The notes beneath the pieces are model-generated. The model did not search any database. It was not told the origin of the DNA and saw only the letters and a list, made by a program, of their open reading frames with translations. A stretch of 64,000 bases of DNA from a bacterium (GTDB lineage: Bacteria > Bacillota > Clostridia > Lachnospirales > Lachnospiraceae): NCBI GenBank assembly GCA_023664305.1, contig JAMPFT010000008.1, positions 1 through 64,000 of the forward strand, in the 5' to 3' direction. This document shows, piece after piece, positions 7,133 to 16,030 of this stretch. The position numbers and the translations under genes were made by a program. Positions within the stretch are counted from its first letter, which is position 1, and each line of letters starts with the position of its first letter.

Positions 7133-9259
7133 ATGAAGATTCAAAAGAGAGACGGACGGATGGTTCCTTATGAGGAGGAGAAGATTGTTGCGGCGATCCG
7201 CAAGGCAAACAACGAGGTGGAGGAAAAAGACCGGGCAGACGGAGAATTGATCAAAGAGATCCTGCAGGCGGTGCAGGATGAGGGAAAAGAGATCCAGACT
7301 GTGGAGCATGTGCAGGATATGATCGAGCAGCATCTGGTGGAGGCCAACAAATATGTGCTGTCAAAAAAATATATGGTATATCGCTACCAGAGGAGCCTGC
7401 TGCGTAAGTCCAACACCACGGATGAGTCTATCCTGAAGCTGATCCGCAATGAAAATAAAGAGCTGGCGGAAGAAAATTCCAACAAAAATACCCGGCTGGC
7501 CTCCACGCAGAGAGATTATATCGCCGGCGAGGTTTCCCGGGACGTCACCAGACGTATGCTTCTGCCGGAGCACATTGCCATGGCCCACGACAACGGCGTG
7601 CTGCACTTTCATGACGCGGATTACTTTATTCAGCCGATTTTTAACTGCTGCCTGATCGATATCAAGGATATGCTTGACAACGGCACCTCCATCAACGGGA
7701 AGCTGATCGAGTCGCCAAAGAGCTTTCAGGTGGCCTGCACCGTCACCACCCAGATCATCGCTGCTGTGGCCAGCAATCAGTACGGCGGACAGTCTGTAAA
7801 CATCAAGCATCTGGGGAAGTATCTGCGCAAGAGCAGGGAAAAATTCAGAGCGCAGCTAAAAGAGGAATTTGGGGACAGGCTGGAGCCGCAGGTCAGGGAC
7901 AGATTTGTGGAGATGCGAGTGCGGGATGAGCTGAAGTCCGGCGTTCAAACCATACAGTACCAGATTAATACGCTGATGACCACCAACGGCCAGTCGCCTT
8001 TTGTGACACTGTTTCTGCATATCGACGAGGAGGACGAATATGTGGAGGAGACGGTGGAGATTATCAGGGAGATTTTAAACCAGCGGATCAAGGGGACAAA
8101 GAACGAAAAGGGAGTTTACGTCACTCCGGCGTTCCCCAAGCTTGTCTATGTGCTGGATGAAAATAACTGTCTGAAGGGCGGAAAGTACGACGATGTGACG
8201 AGGCTTGCGGCACAGTGCTCCGCAAAGCGTATGTACCCGGATTATATTTCCGCGAAGAAAATGCGGGAAAACTATGAAGGAAACGTATTTTCCTGCATGG
8301 GATGCCGCTCTTTCCTGTCTCCCTGGAAGGACGAAAACGGGAACTATAAGTGGGAGGGTCGGTTTAACCAGGGCGTTGTCAGCCTGAATCTGCCGCAGAT
8401 CGGGATCCTTGCGGACGGCGATGAGGATGCCTTCTGGCGGCTTCTGGACGAAAGACTTGAATTGTGCTACGAGGCGCTGATGTGCAGGCATAAGGCGCTG
8501 TTGGGCACGGTTTCCGACGTGAGCCCCATCCATTGGCAGTACGGGGCCATCGCCAGACTGAAAAAGGGTGAAAAGATAGACAGACTGCTGAAAAACGGTT
8601 ATTCTACCATATCTCTGGGATATATCGGACTGTATGAGCTGACTTATCTGATGAAGGGCTGCAGCCATACGGCCCCCGAGGGCAAGGAGTTCGCGCTGCG
8701 TGTCATGGATCATCTGCGGGACGCTGCCGCGGCCTGGAAGCAGGAGACGGGCATCGGCTTTTCGCTCTACGGAACGCCGGCGGAGACGCTCTGTTACCGT
8801 TTTGCCAGAATAGACAGGGAGAAATACGGCGATATTCCCAATGTGACGGACAAGGGCTATTATACCAATTCCTACCATGTGGACGTGAGAGAGCCGATCG
8901 ACGCCTTCACAAAGTTTACGTTTGAGAGCGAGTTCCAGCATAAATCCCTGGGCGGCGCGATCTCCTATGTGGAGATTCCCAATCTGATAAACAACGTGGA
9001 AGCCGTGGAGGAGGTGATCCGCTTTATCTACGACAATATCCAGTACGGCGAGTTCAACACGAAATCCGATTTCTGTCATGTCTGCGGCTACGACGGGGAA
9101 ATTGTGATCAACGACGACAATGAGTGGGAATGCCCTCAGTGCCACAATAAGGATCACGCGAAGATGAATGTGACGCGGCGTACCTGCGGGTATCTGGGAG
9201 AGAATTTCTGGAATACGGGAAAGACCAAGGAGATCAAGGCGAGGGTACTGCATCTGTAG
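7133..9259 (+). CDS. nrdD: Anaerobic (class III) ribonucleoside-triphosphate reductase
   Basis: 708 residues from the ATG at 7133 (AAAAGGGGCGG upstream). It reduces NTPs to dNTPs under anaerobiosis. An ATP-cone allosteric domain is at the N terminus (MKIQKRDGRMVPYEEEKI). The catalytic barrel includes the cysteine loop NVFSCMGCRSFLSPW. The C terminus has the zinc site CHVCG...CPQC and the glycyl radical segment RRTCGYLGEN, with the radical glycine at about 686. The frame is open upstream through a tandem repeat, but the family begins here. The activase gene nrdG follows after 175 bp. Confidence 0.95.
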   Translation: MKIQKRDGRMVPYEEEKIVAAIRKANNEVEEKDRADGELIKEILQAVQDEGKEIQTVEHVQDMIEQHLVEANKYVLSKKYMVYRYQRSLLRKSNTTDESILKLIRNENKELAEENSNKNTRLASTQRDYIAGEVSRDVTRRMLLPEHIAMAHDNGVLHFHDADYFIQPIFNCCLIDIKDMLDNGTSINGKLIESPKSFQVACTVTTQIIAAVASNQYGGQSVNIKHLGKYLRKSREKFRAQLKEEFGDRLEPQVRDRFVEMRVRDELKSGVQTIQYQINTLMTTNGQSPFVTLFLHIDEEDEYVEETVEIIREILNQRIKGTKNEKGVYVTPAFPKLVYVLDENNCLKGGKYDDVTRLAAQCSAKRMYPDYISAKKMRENYEGNVFSCMGCRSFLSPWKDENGNYKWEGRFNQGVVSLNLPQIGILADGDEDAFWRLLDERLELCYEALMCRHKALLGTVSDVSPIHWQYGAIARLKKGEKIDRLLKNGYSTISLGYIGLYELTYLMKGCSHTAPEGKEFALRVMDHLRDAAAAWKQETGIGFSLYGTPAETLCYRFARIDREKYGDIPNVTDKGYYTNSYHVDVREPIDAFTKFTFESEFQHKSLGGAISYVEIPNLINNVEAVEEVIRFIYDNIQYGEFNTKSDFCHVCGYDGEIVINDDNEWECPQCHNKDHAKMNVTRRTCGYLGENFWNTGKTKEIKARVLHL

Positions 9260-9434
9260 GAACGGGGCGGTTTGGGACCGGGTTTATGACCGGGCCGGAA
9301 GCGCTCATCTGTAAGAATCAAAGAAGCTGCGGAACAGACTTATGAGGAGCGGGTCGAAAGCGCCGCATTCGCAGGAACCGGGGACGGTTTCGGAACGGAC
9401 AGGCGGCGGGGCGGGAGAAAGCAGGCGGAGAATT

Positions 9435-10103
9435 ATGAATTATGCGACGATAAAAAAGACGGATGTAGCCAACGGGCCGGGGATCCGCGTGTCGCTGTTT
9501 GTCAGCGGCTGCACCCATTTCTGCAAGGGCTGTTTTAACAGCGAGGCATGGGACTTTTCTTACGGGAAGGAATTTACAAAAGAGACGGAGGAAGAGATCC
9601 TGAAGGCTTTGGAGCCCTCTTATATCCGGGGCTTCAGCGTTCTCGGGGGAGAACCTATGGAGCCTGAGAACCGGGAGACGGTGTGCCGGCTGTTGGAAAG
9701 AATCCGCGACGCCCGGCCGGGGAAGGATATCTGGTGCTATACGGGATACGACTATGAGAAGGATTTGCTTCGCTGGGAGCAGGAGGAAAGAGAGCGCGCC
9801 GGGGCGGCGCAGGGGGAAGAGAGCGGCGGCCGACAAACAGGCGCGGAAGCCGGTGGCTGCGGGCAGAATGCGGAGAACGGCGGGATGGCGGGCGCGGAAA
9901 TCACAGACCGCCATCCGGGCACGGTGGGCCGTCTGCTTTCCCTCATCGATGTGCTGGTGGACGGAGAGTTTGTGGAGGAAAAGAAAAATTTGAGGCTGGT
10001 CTTTCGGGGGTCTGAGAACCAGAGACTGATCGATGTAAAAAAATCCCAAGCGGAGAGGCGGACGGTTTGCCTTCCGCTGCAGGAGAAAAATAAAACGGTT
10101 TGA
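9435..10103 (+). CDS. nrdG: Anaerobic RNR activating protein (radical SAM)
   Basis: 222 residues from the ATG at 9435 (GGCGGAG upstream). The CX3CX2C cluster motif is C26-THF-C30-KG-C33, binding the 4Fe-4S cluster and S-adenosylmethionine used to make the glycyl radical of NrdD. GGEP follows in VLGGEPMEP. It is longer than the usual 150-180 residues because of a low-complexity insert (residues about 115-160, rich in Gly, Ala, Glu) before the last conserved block (LLSLIDVLVDGEFVEEKKN). The pairing with nrdD confirms the role. Confidence 0.93.
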   Translation: MNYATIKKTDVANGPGIRVSLFVSGCTHFCKGCFNSEAWDFSYGKEFTKETEEEILKALEPSYIRGFSVLGGEPMEPENRETVCRLLERIRDARPGKDIWCYTGYDYEKDLLRWEQEERERAGAAQGEESGGRQTGAEAGGCGQNAENGGMAGAEITDRHPGTVGRLLSLIDVLVDGEFVEEKKNLRLVFRGSENQRLIDVKKSQAERRTVCLPLQEKNKTV

Positions 10104-10116
10104 GGTTCCAGGGAAA

Positions 10117-10512
10117 TCACAGTTTTTGCTGCCCGTCATTTTTCTCTGAGGAAGCCTGCACATGTTTTTTGACAGCATCAAAGCTTTCCCGGCTGATCAC
10201 ATGCTCCATTTTGCAGGCGTCCTCCAGGGCGGTTTCCTTGGAAACTCCAAGATCCATAAGCCAGGAGGAAAGAAGCTCGTGGCGTTCATAAATCATTTCC
10301 GCGATCTCTCTTCCCGCGGGGGTCAGAGTGATAAAGCCGGATTTGTCTACTACGATATGATTCTTTTCCCGAAGATTCTTCATGGCGACGCTGACGCTGG
10401 ATTTTTTAAACCCCAGCTCGTTTGCGATATCCACGGAGCGAACGACAGGCAGCTGCCTGCTCAGGATCAGGATTGTTTCAAGATAATTTTCTGCAGATTC
10501 ATTTACTGTCAT
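10117..10512 (-). CDS. DtxR/MntR-family metal-dependent repressor
   Basis: 131 residues. A winged helix-turn-helix at residues 5-65 (VDIANELGFKKSSVSVAMKNLREKNHI) is followed by the helical dimerisation and metal-binding domain (MIYERHELLSSWLMDLG, CKMEHVISRESF), with the usual H, C, E and H ligands. There is no SH3-like third domain, as in MntR. It could sense Fe2+ or Mn2+. Two TTAG-N6-CTAA palindromes around the feo genes 1.7-2.3 kb away are good candidate operators. It is divergent from the cysteine desulfidase-like gene. Confidence 0.88.
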   Translation of the reverse strand: MTVNESAENYLETILILSRQLPVVRSVDIANELGFKKSSVSVAMKNLREKNHIVVDKSGFITLTPAGREIAEMIYERHELLSSWLMDLGVSKETALEDACKMEHVISRESFDAVKKHVQASSEKNDGQQKL

Positions 10513-10576
10513 ATTGTTCCCTCGTTTTCTGCCGTGAATAAGGCTGTAACGTCAATTTGAGTTAAAACTGTGTTCC

Positions 10577-10716
10577 GCAGTGCATGCCCGCAGTGCAAGC
10601 TCGAAAAACCTGCGGTTTTCCTCGCTCGCGGGCTTCGCCCTATGCATCCGTTCGGATATGCGCTTCGGTGAGCAAGCTCCCCTCTTCGCACATCCTTCGT
10701 CTGCGCACTGCTCATT
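10577..10716. repeat. Dense hairpin-rich intergenic element
   Basis: Starts with GCAGTGCA (twice) and ends with GCGCACTGC, giving a long-range inverted repeat. Inside are several short TTCG- and GAA-centred stems (for example ATCCG-TT-CGGAT). The composition is unlike a protein-coding gene. It separates the repressor from the divergent gene and could act as a two-way terminator or a small mobile palindrome. Confidence 0.5.
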
Positions 10717-10840
10717 ACCATTGCGTACATTATATCACAAAAAGCGAAATCAGGCAAACAATTTGATTTCCTGCGTCGTGGATGCTATAATTTATCTTGC
10801 GTCTGCGGGCGGAAAAGTTTTTTACGGGACGGAGAAGATT

Positions 10841-12142
10841 ATGGAGAAACGGATCTATCGGGAGTTTGTAGAGATTTTGAAGGAGGAGCTGGTCCCTGCC
10901 ATGGGCTGCACGGAGCCTATCGCGGTGGCTTACTGCGCGGCTCTGGCAAAGAAGGCGCTGGGAGGTATGCCGGATCGGGTAAAAATAAAGGCCAGCGCGA
11001 ATATTATCAAGAACGTAAAGAGCGTGGTGGTGCCGAACACCGGAGGACAGCGGGGCATCGGCGCGGCTGCTGCTGCGGGCATCGTCGCGGGGGACGCGGA
11101 CAGGCAGCTTCAGGTATTGGCCGGGATAACCGCAGAGAAAATCGGAGAGATTGCGGATTTCCTTCAAAGGACGGAGTGTGCGGTAGAACGGTCCGACAGG
11201 GACTATGTTTTTGATATTCAGGTGGAGCTTTCCGGGGAGGGACACACCGCGTTTGCGGAGATTGCAGGCCATCATACCAATGTGATCCGGCTGGAGCGGG
11301 ACGGGGAGATATTGTTTGACAGGGAGTACCTGGAGCAGGGGCGCAGGTATGCCACCGACCGCAGTCTTCTGACGGTGGAGCGGATCGTGGAGTTTGCCGA
11401 CTGTGTGGATGTGGCGGATGTGCAGGAGGTGCTGCAGCGTCAGATCGACTATAACATGGCGATCGCAAAAGAGGGGCTTAAGGGAAATTACGGGGCAAAT
11501 ATCGGCAGTATCCTGCTGAAATCCTACGGCAGCAGCGTTCACAATCGGGCAAAGGCATATGCGGCGGCAGGCTCTGACGGCAGGATGAACGGCTGCGAGC
11601 TGCCTGTGGTCATCAATTCCGGCAGCGGCAACCAGGGGCTGACGGCGTCGCTGCCGGTGATCGTCTACGCGGAGGAAATGCAGGCTTCCCGGGAAACGCT
11701 TTACCGCGCGTTGACGGTCTCAAACCTGGTGACCATCCATTTGAAAACCGGGATCGGGTGCCTTTCCGCCTATTGCGGGGCTACCAGCGCAGGCTGCGGG
11801 GCAGGAGCAGGCGTCACTTATCTTTACGGCGGCCGGTTTCATGAGATTGCCCACACGATTGTCAATGCCATCGCGGTGGATTCGGGCATGATCTGTGACG
11901 GCGCAAAAGCCAGCTGCGCGGCCAAGATCGCCTCGGCGGTGGAGGCGGGACTTTTGGGAATGCAGATGCAGATGCACGGCAGCCAGTTCTACAGCGGCGA
12001 CGGTATTGTGGTCAAGGGAGTGGAAAACACGATTCAAAACGTATGCGAGCTGGCGAGGGTCGGCATGAAGGAGACGGATCGGACGATTCTGCGGCTGATG
12101 ATGGGAGAGGAAAGGGGCGGAGAGGGTGAGCCCTTCTGTTGA
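10841..12142 (+). CDS. L-cysteine desulfidase-like protein (UPF0597/CyuA family)
   Basis: 433 residues from the ATG at 10841 (GGAGAAG upstream). The family signature MGCTEP (C23) is near the N terminus. Further cysteines in GIGCLSAYCGATSAGCGAG and MICDGAKASCAAK match the 4Fe-4S cluster ligands of the serine dehydratase-alpha-like fold. Characterised relatives split cysteine to pyruvate, ammonia and sulfide under anaerobic conditions, feeding Fe-S assembly or cysteine detoxification. It stands alone, divergent from the metal repressor and upstream of feo, which suits an iron-sulfur enzyme. Confidence 0.85.
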   Translation: MEKRIYREFVEILKEELVPAMGCTEPIAVAYCAALAKKALGGMPDRVKIKASANIIKNVKSVVVPNTGGQRGIGAAAAAGIVAGDADRQLQVLAGITAEKIGEIADFLQRTECAVERSDRDYVFDIQVELSGEGHTAFAEIAGHHTNVIRLERDGEILFDREYLEQGRRYATDRSLLTVERIVEFADCVDVADVQEVLQRQIDYNMAIAKEGLKGNYGANIGSILLKSYGSSVHNRAKAYAAAGSDGRMNGCELPVVINSGSGNQGLTASLPVIVYAEEMQASRETLYRALTVSNLVTIHLKTGIGCLSAYCGATSAGCGAGAGVTYLYGGRFHEIAHTIVNAIAVDSGMICDGAKASCAAKIASAVEAGLLGMQMQMHGSQFYSGDGIVVKGVENTIQNVCELARVGMKETDRTILRLMMGEERGGEGEPFC

Positions 12143-12217
12143 GAAAGGAGACGGCGGGGAGGAATTGCGGCTGGACTGCGGTGCGCCAACTTTTTCACAA
12201 AATGGAATAAAAAGTTA

Positions 12218-12249
12218 TTGACAACGAATGGATGTTAGAATATACTAAC
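12218..12249 (+). promoter_or_regulatory. feo promoter with overlapping DtxR-type operator
   Basis: TTGACA (12218-12223), 17 bases, TATACT (12241-12246) is close to consensus. The palindrome GTTAG-AATATA-CTAAC (12234-12249) covers the -10 box, so a bound repressor would block RNA polymerase. The TTAG-N6-CTAA shape suits a DtxR-family metal repressor. Confidence 0.75.
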
Positions 12250-12340
12250 CATTGAAAGGGATGATTTTCTCGAAGGATGAATCCGCCGGGTTGTAATCAC
12301 GGCTCTGCGGATGGGTCAGATACGAAAGGAGATGCATGTG

Positions 12341-12550
12341 ATGCCTTTGTCAATGGCGCGCGCAGGTGAGAGCAATATTATCAAGAAGGTCGGCGGCCTG
12401 GAGGAGACCAGATTGTTTCTGGAGAAGCTGGGATTTGTCGTCGGGAGCAGTGTGACCGTTGTGGCGGAAACGGCGGGAAATCTGATCGTAAATATCAAGG
12501 AGTCCAGAGTGGCCATCGGAAAAGATATGGCGAACAAAATCATCATTTAA
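12341..12550 (+). CDS. feoA: FeoA-like SH3-domain protein, first copy
   Basis: 69 residues from the ATG at 12341, which is correctly spaced from AAAGGAG; earlier ATG and GTG codons lie too close to that site. The sequence (MPLSMARAGESNIIKKVGG, LGFVVGSSVTVVAETAGNL) is a FeoA SH3-like domain. FeoA is a small cytoplasmic partner of the FeoB ferrous iron transporter. A second feoA follows after 21 bp; paired FeoA proteins before FeoB are common in Clostridia. The operator at 12234 suggests iron repression. Confidence 0.88.
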   Translation: MPLSMARAGESNIIKKVGGLEETRLFLEKLGFVVGSSVTVVAETAGNLIVNIKESRVAIGKDMANKIII

Positions 12551-12571
12551 TGCAGGAAGGAGGAGACAGTT

Positions 12572-12793
12572 ATGAGGACGCTGAGGGAAGTTGCCGTAGG
12601 GGAGACCGTGACGGTCAAAAAGCTTTCCGGAGAGGGCCCTGTGAAGAGACGTATCATGGATATGGGAATCACGAAGGGCGTGGAGGTTTATGTGAGAAAG
12701 GTAGCTCCGCTGGGAGATCCCGTGGAAGTAACCGTGCGAGGATATGAGTTGTCTCTGCGCAAGGCAGATGCAGAAATGATCGAGGTGGAATAA
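12572..12793 (+). CDS. feoA: FeoA-like SH3-domain protein, second copy
   Basis: 73 residues with a strong AGGAAGGAGGAG ribosome site. It shows the full FeoA pattern: MRTLREVAVGETVTVKKLSG, RRIMDMGITKGVEVYVRKVA, PLGDPVEVTVRGYELSLRK. It is closer to canonical FeoA than the first copy and is the likely direct FeoB partner. FeoB begins 351 bp downstream, after a leader with a second operator-like palindrome and a tandem repeat. Confidence 0.92.
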   Translation: MRTLREVAVGETVTVKKLSGEGPVKRRIMDMGITKGVEVYVRKVAPLGDPVEVTVRGYELSLRKADAEMIEVE

Positions 12794-12833
12794 TAACCGG
12801 ATCCTGGCCTGCATCTTTTTTTAGGGGCATGAG

Positions 12834-12847
12834 TTAGCTAAAACTAA
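12834..12847. promoter_or_regulatory. Second TTAG-N6-CTAA operator-like site, before feoB
   Basis: TTAG-CTAAAA-CTAA has the same core and spacing as the palindrome over the feoA promoter. It lies 40 bp after the second feoA. I see no convincing -35/-10 pair here, so its role is uncertain. Confidence 0.45.
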
Positions 12848-12934
12848 TAAAAAGTAGACCGGGCGAATTTCGGCAGGAAAGAGACGCGTAAAGTCCGAGA
12901 GAGCGTCAAAGAAAAGAATCGGGAAGAATCTTTT

Positions 12935-13100
12935 CGAAAGCAGAAAACAAAAACGGCATGGAAAAAATTTCCCCGAGAGCAGGAAACAAAAACGGCAGGG
13001 AAGAAGAATTTTCCCGAGAGCAGAAAACAAAAGACGGCAGGAAAGAAGAATTTTCCCGAGAGCAAAAAACGAAAACGGCAGGGAAGAGGTCTTCCCGAAA
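12935..13100 (+). repeat. 39-42-bp purine-rich tandem repeat before feoB
   Basis: About four copies of a unit with core CGAGAGCAGAAAACAAAA, starting near 12935, 12974, 13015 and 13057. Each ends in a GGGAA...TTTTCCC pair that could fold into a short hairpin. The array fills most of the gap between feoA and feoB. Confidence 0.75.
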
Positions 13101-13144
13101 AAAGGTCCGCAGTCGGCGGACAGATAGGAGGATAGAAGCAGGAA

Positions 13145-15646
13145 ATGGAGATCAGGATTGCATTGGCAGGAAATCCAAACTGCGGTAAGACAACGTTATT
13201 TAACGCATTGACAGGTTCGAATCAATATGTGGGCAACTGGCCCGGCGTGACGGTGGAAAAGAAGGAAGGAAAGCTGAAGACCAACAAGGAAGCGGCTCTC
13301 GTTGACCTTCCCGGTATTTATTCCCTGTCACCCTATACTCTGGAGGAGGTTGTGGCCAGGAATTTTCTGATCAACGAAAAGCCGGATGCCATCATCAATA
13401 TCATCGACGGAACCAACCTTGAGAGAAACCTCTATCTGACCACACAGATCATCGAGCTTGGGATCCCTGTGGTCATGGCGGTAAACATGATGGATATCGT
13501 CAACAAGAGCGGGGATGTGATCAACGCCGCGAAGCTGGCGGAAACGCTGGGCTGCGAGGCGGTGGAGATATCGGCGTTAAAGGGGACCGGCGTGGAGGAG
13601 CTTGCCGGGAAAGCGGTTGCTTTGGCGAAGAAGGGCAAGGCCGCAAAACCGGTACATAAATTTGCGCCGGAGGTAGAGGAGTGTATTGCTTCTGTGGCAG
13701 GCAGACTGACGGATGTCGCCGAGCAGCAGAAGAGGTTCTTTGCCATAAAGCTTTTGGAGAAGGATGAGAAGATTGCGGCTCTTCTGAAAAACGCTCCCGA
13801 TGTGACGGAGGAAATCCGGCGCATGGAGAAGGCGTTTGACGACGATACGGAGAGTATTATTACCAACGAGAGGTATGAGTATATCTCCAAAATCATCGGC
13901 AGCTGCCTGAAAAAGGCAAAGAAGGGGAAGGAGCTGACCATCTCCGACAAGATAGACCGGATCGTGACAAACCGGATTCTTGCCCTGCCTATTTTTGCGG
14001 TGGTGATGTGGCTGGTATATTACATTGCCATGTCTACCATCGGCGCGGCGGCCACCGACTGGACCAATGACAACCTGTTCGGCGACGGCTTCCATCTTTT
14101 GGGGATTTCCGGCAGCTACGAGGAGGAAGCCGAGGAGTACGGCGGCGCTTCGGAGATCATAAACGGCTTCCTGTCCTACGGCGCCGGGCAGGGTCTGGAG
14201 ACAGAAGCCATCGAGGAGGCGCTGGATACGGAGAGCGAATCCTTTGATGCATCGTCGGCGTCGGCGGCGCTTGACCGGCTGGCCGCTTTGTTCGACGCTT
14301 CTTCCGAGGCGGTTTATCTGGTGGAAGACGAGGAGACGCTTGCAACCGAGGAAGTGACGGCTTCCTATGACGAGCTTGTGGAAGCGGTGGCTGTCGCGAA
14401 GGCCTACGGCTGTGCGGAGCCGGATCCGGCGGATTACGGAATCTTTATTCCCAGTATTCCCGCGGCAATTCAGGCAGGATTGGAAAAAATCGGCTGCGCC
14501 GAGTGGCTGACCGGCCTGATCATAGACGGTATCGTAGCCGGAGTAGGCGCGGTGCTGGGCTTTGTGCCTCAGATGCTGGTGCTGTTTATCATGCTTGCAT
14601 TTTTGGAGTACTGCGGCTACATGGCAAGAATCGCGTTTATCATGGACCGTATTTTCCGGAAATTCGGCCTGTCCGGCAAGTCCTTTATTCCCATGCTGAT
14701 CGGAATGGGCTGCGGCGTGCCCGGTGTCATGGCCTCCAGAACGATTGAAAATGAGAAGGACCGCCGTATGACGATCATGACGACGACCTTTATTCCCTGC
14801 GGCGCAAAGGTGCCCTTTATCGCGATGATTGCCGGGGCGATCTTCGGCGGTTCTCCCTGGATCGCGACCAGCGCGTATTTTATCGGTATTGCTGCAATTA
14901 TCTGCTCCGGCATTATCTTAAAGAAGACCAGAATGTTCGCGGGAGACCCGGCGCCCTTTGTCATGGAGCTGCCTGCTTATCACTGGCCTAAGGTCGGATC
15001 CGTGCTGCGCAGCATGTGGGAGAGAGGCTGGTCCTTTATCAAGAAGGCGGGAACCATCATTCTGCTTTCCACGATTCTGGTGTGGTTTACCACTTATTTC
15101 GGATTTGTAGACGGCGGCTTCAGGATGCTTGCCGAGGATGAGATCGAGTTCAGCATCCTGGCAAAGCTGGGCGGCGTGGTCGCATGGCTCTTCATTCCTC
15201 AGGGCTGGGGAAACTGGCAGGCGGCGGTGGCCTCCATCACGGGACTTGTGGCGAAGGAAAACATTGTCGGCACCCTGGGCATCCTTTACGGCGGCGGAGA
15301 CGGGACCGTTTATCAGAATATGGCAGTGGCATTTACCACGGCCAGCGGATTTTCCTTCCTGGTGTTCAACCTTCTGTGCGCGCCCTGCTTTGCGGCAATG
15401 GGAGCGATTAAGCGGGAGATGAACAACAGAAAGTGGTTCTGGTTTGCCATCGGCTATCAGTGCGGTCTGGCTTATCTGGCGGCCCTTGTGGTGTACAGGA
15501 TCGCAGGACTGTTTACCGGCGCATGCAGCTTTAATCTGTGGAGCATTATTGCGATACTGGTAGCGGCAGGCTTCTTCTACCTGTTGTTCAGGCCGGAGAA
15601 AAAGACCGGCGCTAAGAAGAGCGAGGAGTCGAAGAAGGCGGCCTGA
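13145..15646 (+). CDS. feoB: Ferrous iron transporter FeoB with long acidic loop
   Basis: 833 residues. The G domain carries G1 (G9-NPNCGK-T16), G3 (D54-LPG) and G4 (N114-MMD). A helical spacer (to about 270) leads to the membrane domain with paired Gate motifs (GFVPQMLVLFIMLAFLEYCG; MERGWSFIKKAGTIIL). It imports Fe2+. After the first membrane helix (LPIFAVVMWLVYYIAM) an acidic segment, about residues 310-450, is some 100 residues longer than usual and rich in Glu, Ser and Ala. It should face outside. The C-terminal tail is basic (KKTGAKKSEESKKAA). Confidence 0.96.
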   Translation: MEIRIALAGNPNCGKTTLFNALTGSNQYVGNWPGVTVEKKEGKLKTNKEAALVDLPGIYSLSPYTLEEVVARNFLINEKPDAIINIIDGTNLERNLYLTTQIIELGIPVVMAVNMMDIVNKSGDVINAAKLAETLGCEAVEISALKGTGVEELAGKAVALAKKGKAAKPVHKFAPEVEECIASVAGRLTDVAEQQKRFFAIKLLEKDEKIAALLKNAPDVTEEIRRMEKAFDDDTESIITNERYEYISKIIGSCLKKAKKGKELTISDKIDRIVTNRILALPIFAVVMWLVYYIAMSTIGAAATDWTNDNLFGDGFHLLGISGSYEEEAEEYGGASEIINGFLSYGAGQGLETEAIEEALDTESESFDASSASAALDRLAALFDASSEAVYLVEDEETLATEEVTASYDELVEAVAVAKAYGCAEPDPADYGIFIPSIPAAIQAGLEKIGCAEWLTGLIIDGIVAGVGAVLGFVPQMLVLFIMLAFLEYCGYMARIAFIMDRIFRKFGLSGKSFIPMLIGMGCGVPGVMASRTIENEKDRRMTIMTTTFIPCGAKVPFIAMIAGAIFGGSPWIATSAYFIGIAAIICSGIILKKTRMFAGDPAPFVMELPAYHWPKVGSVLRSMWERGWSFIKKAGTIILLSTILVWFTTYFGFVDGGFRMLAEDEIEFSILAKLGGVVAWLFIPQGWGNWQAAVASITGLVAKENIVGTLGILYGGGDGTVYQNMAVAFTTASGFSFLVFNLLCAPCFAAMGAIKREMNNRKWFWFAIGYQCGLAYLAALVVYRIAGLFTGACSFNLWSIIAILVAAGFFYLLFRPEKKTGAKKSEESKKAA

Positions 15647-15667
15647 AAGAGAACGGGAGGTTTTTGA

Positions 15668-15799
15668 ATGGGAACGATTATCGTGGGCGGAATCTTACTG
15701 CTTGCGGTGGCAGGAATCATAGGCGGTATGCTGCGGGATAAAAAGAACGGAAAAACTTCCTGCGGCGGCGACTGCGGACATTGCCGCGGCTGCCACTGA
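15668..15799 (+). CDS. FeoB-associated small cysteine-rich membrane protein
   Basis: 43 residues, 21 bp after feoB, with a GGGAGG ribosome site seven bases before the ATG. One membrane helix (IIVGGILLLAVAGIIGGML) is followed by a short basic turn and a cysteine-rich end (CGGDCGHCRGCH). This is the layout of the FeoB-associated Cys-rich family found next to FeoB in many Firmicutes, whose job may be to hand over or trap iron. It is easily missed because of its size. Confidence 0.85.
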   Translation: MGTIIVGGILLLAVAGIIGGMLRDKKNGKTSCGGDCGHCRGCH

Positions 15800-15855
15800 A
15801 AGATAAGCCGGGGAAAGGATGCTCCGGCAAAAAAGAAAACGGATTTTCGGCAACG

Positions 15856-15885
15856 AAACCGGCGCGGCGAAGGCCGCGCCGGTTT
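15856..15885. terminator. Strong GC-rich hairpin after the feo operon
   Basis: AAACCGGCGCGG and CCGCGCCGGTTT form a perfect 12-bp stem with a 6-base loop. The T run is short. It is a likely end of the feo transcript. Confidence 0.65.
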
Positions 15886-15890
15886 CATCT

Positions 15891-15936
15891 ACAGGAAATT
15901 TCGTCGTGGCAAAAGCGTCCGTCAGGACGCTTTTTT
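15891..15936 (+). repeat. Recurrent intergenic hairpin element, copy 2, with terminator
   Basis: ACAGGAAATTTCGTCGTGGC matches the lead of the element at 211. It is followed by the hairpin AAGCGTCC-GTCA-GGACGCTT and a T run, which is a good intrinsic terminator. The GAAGAATGC hairpin of the other copies is absent here. Confidence 0.65.
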
Positions 15937-16030
15937 GCGGGAAACCCCGATAAAACGGATTGACCCCGAAGCATTGCGGGGATATAATGTGTGCGAAACC
16001 CGTGTACCCTTGCGGTAAAGGAGAAAAGAC

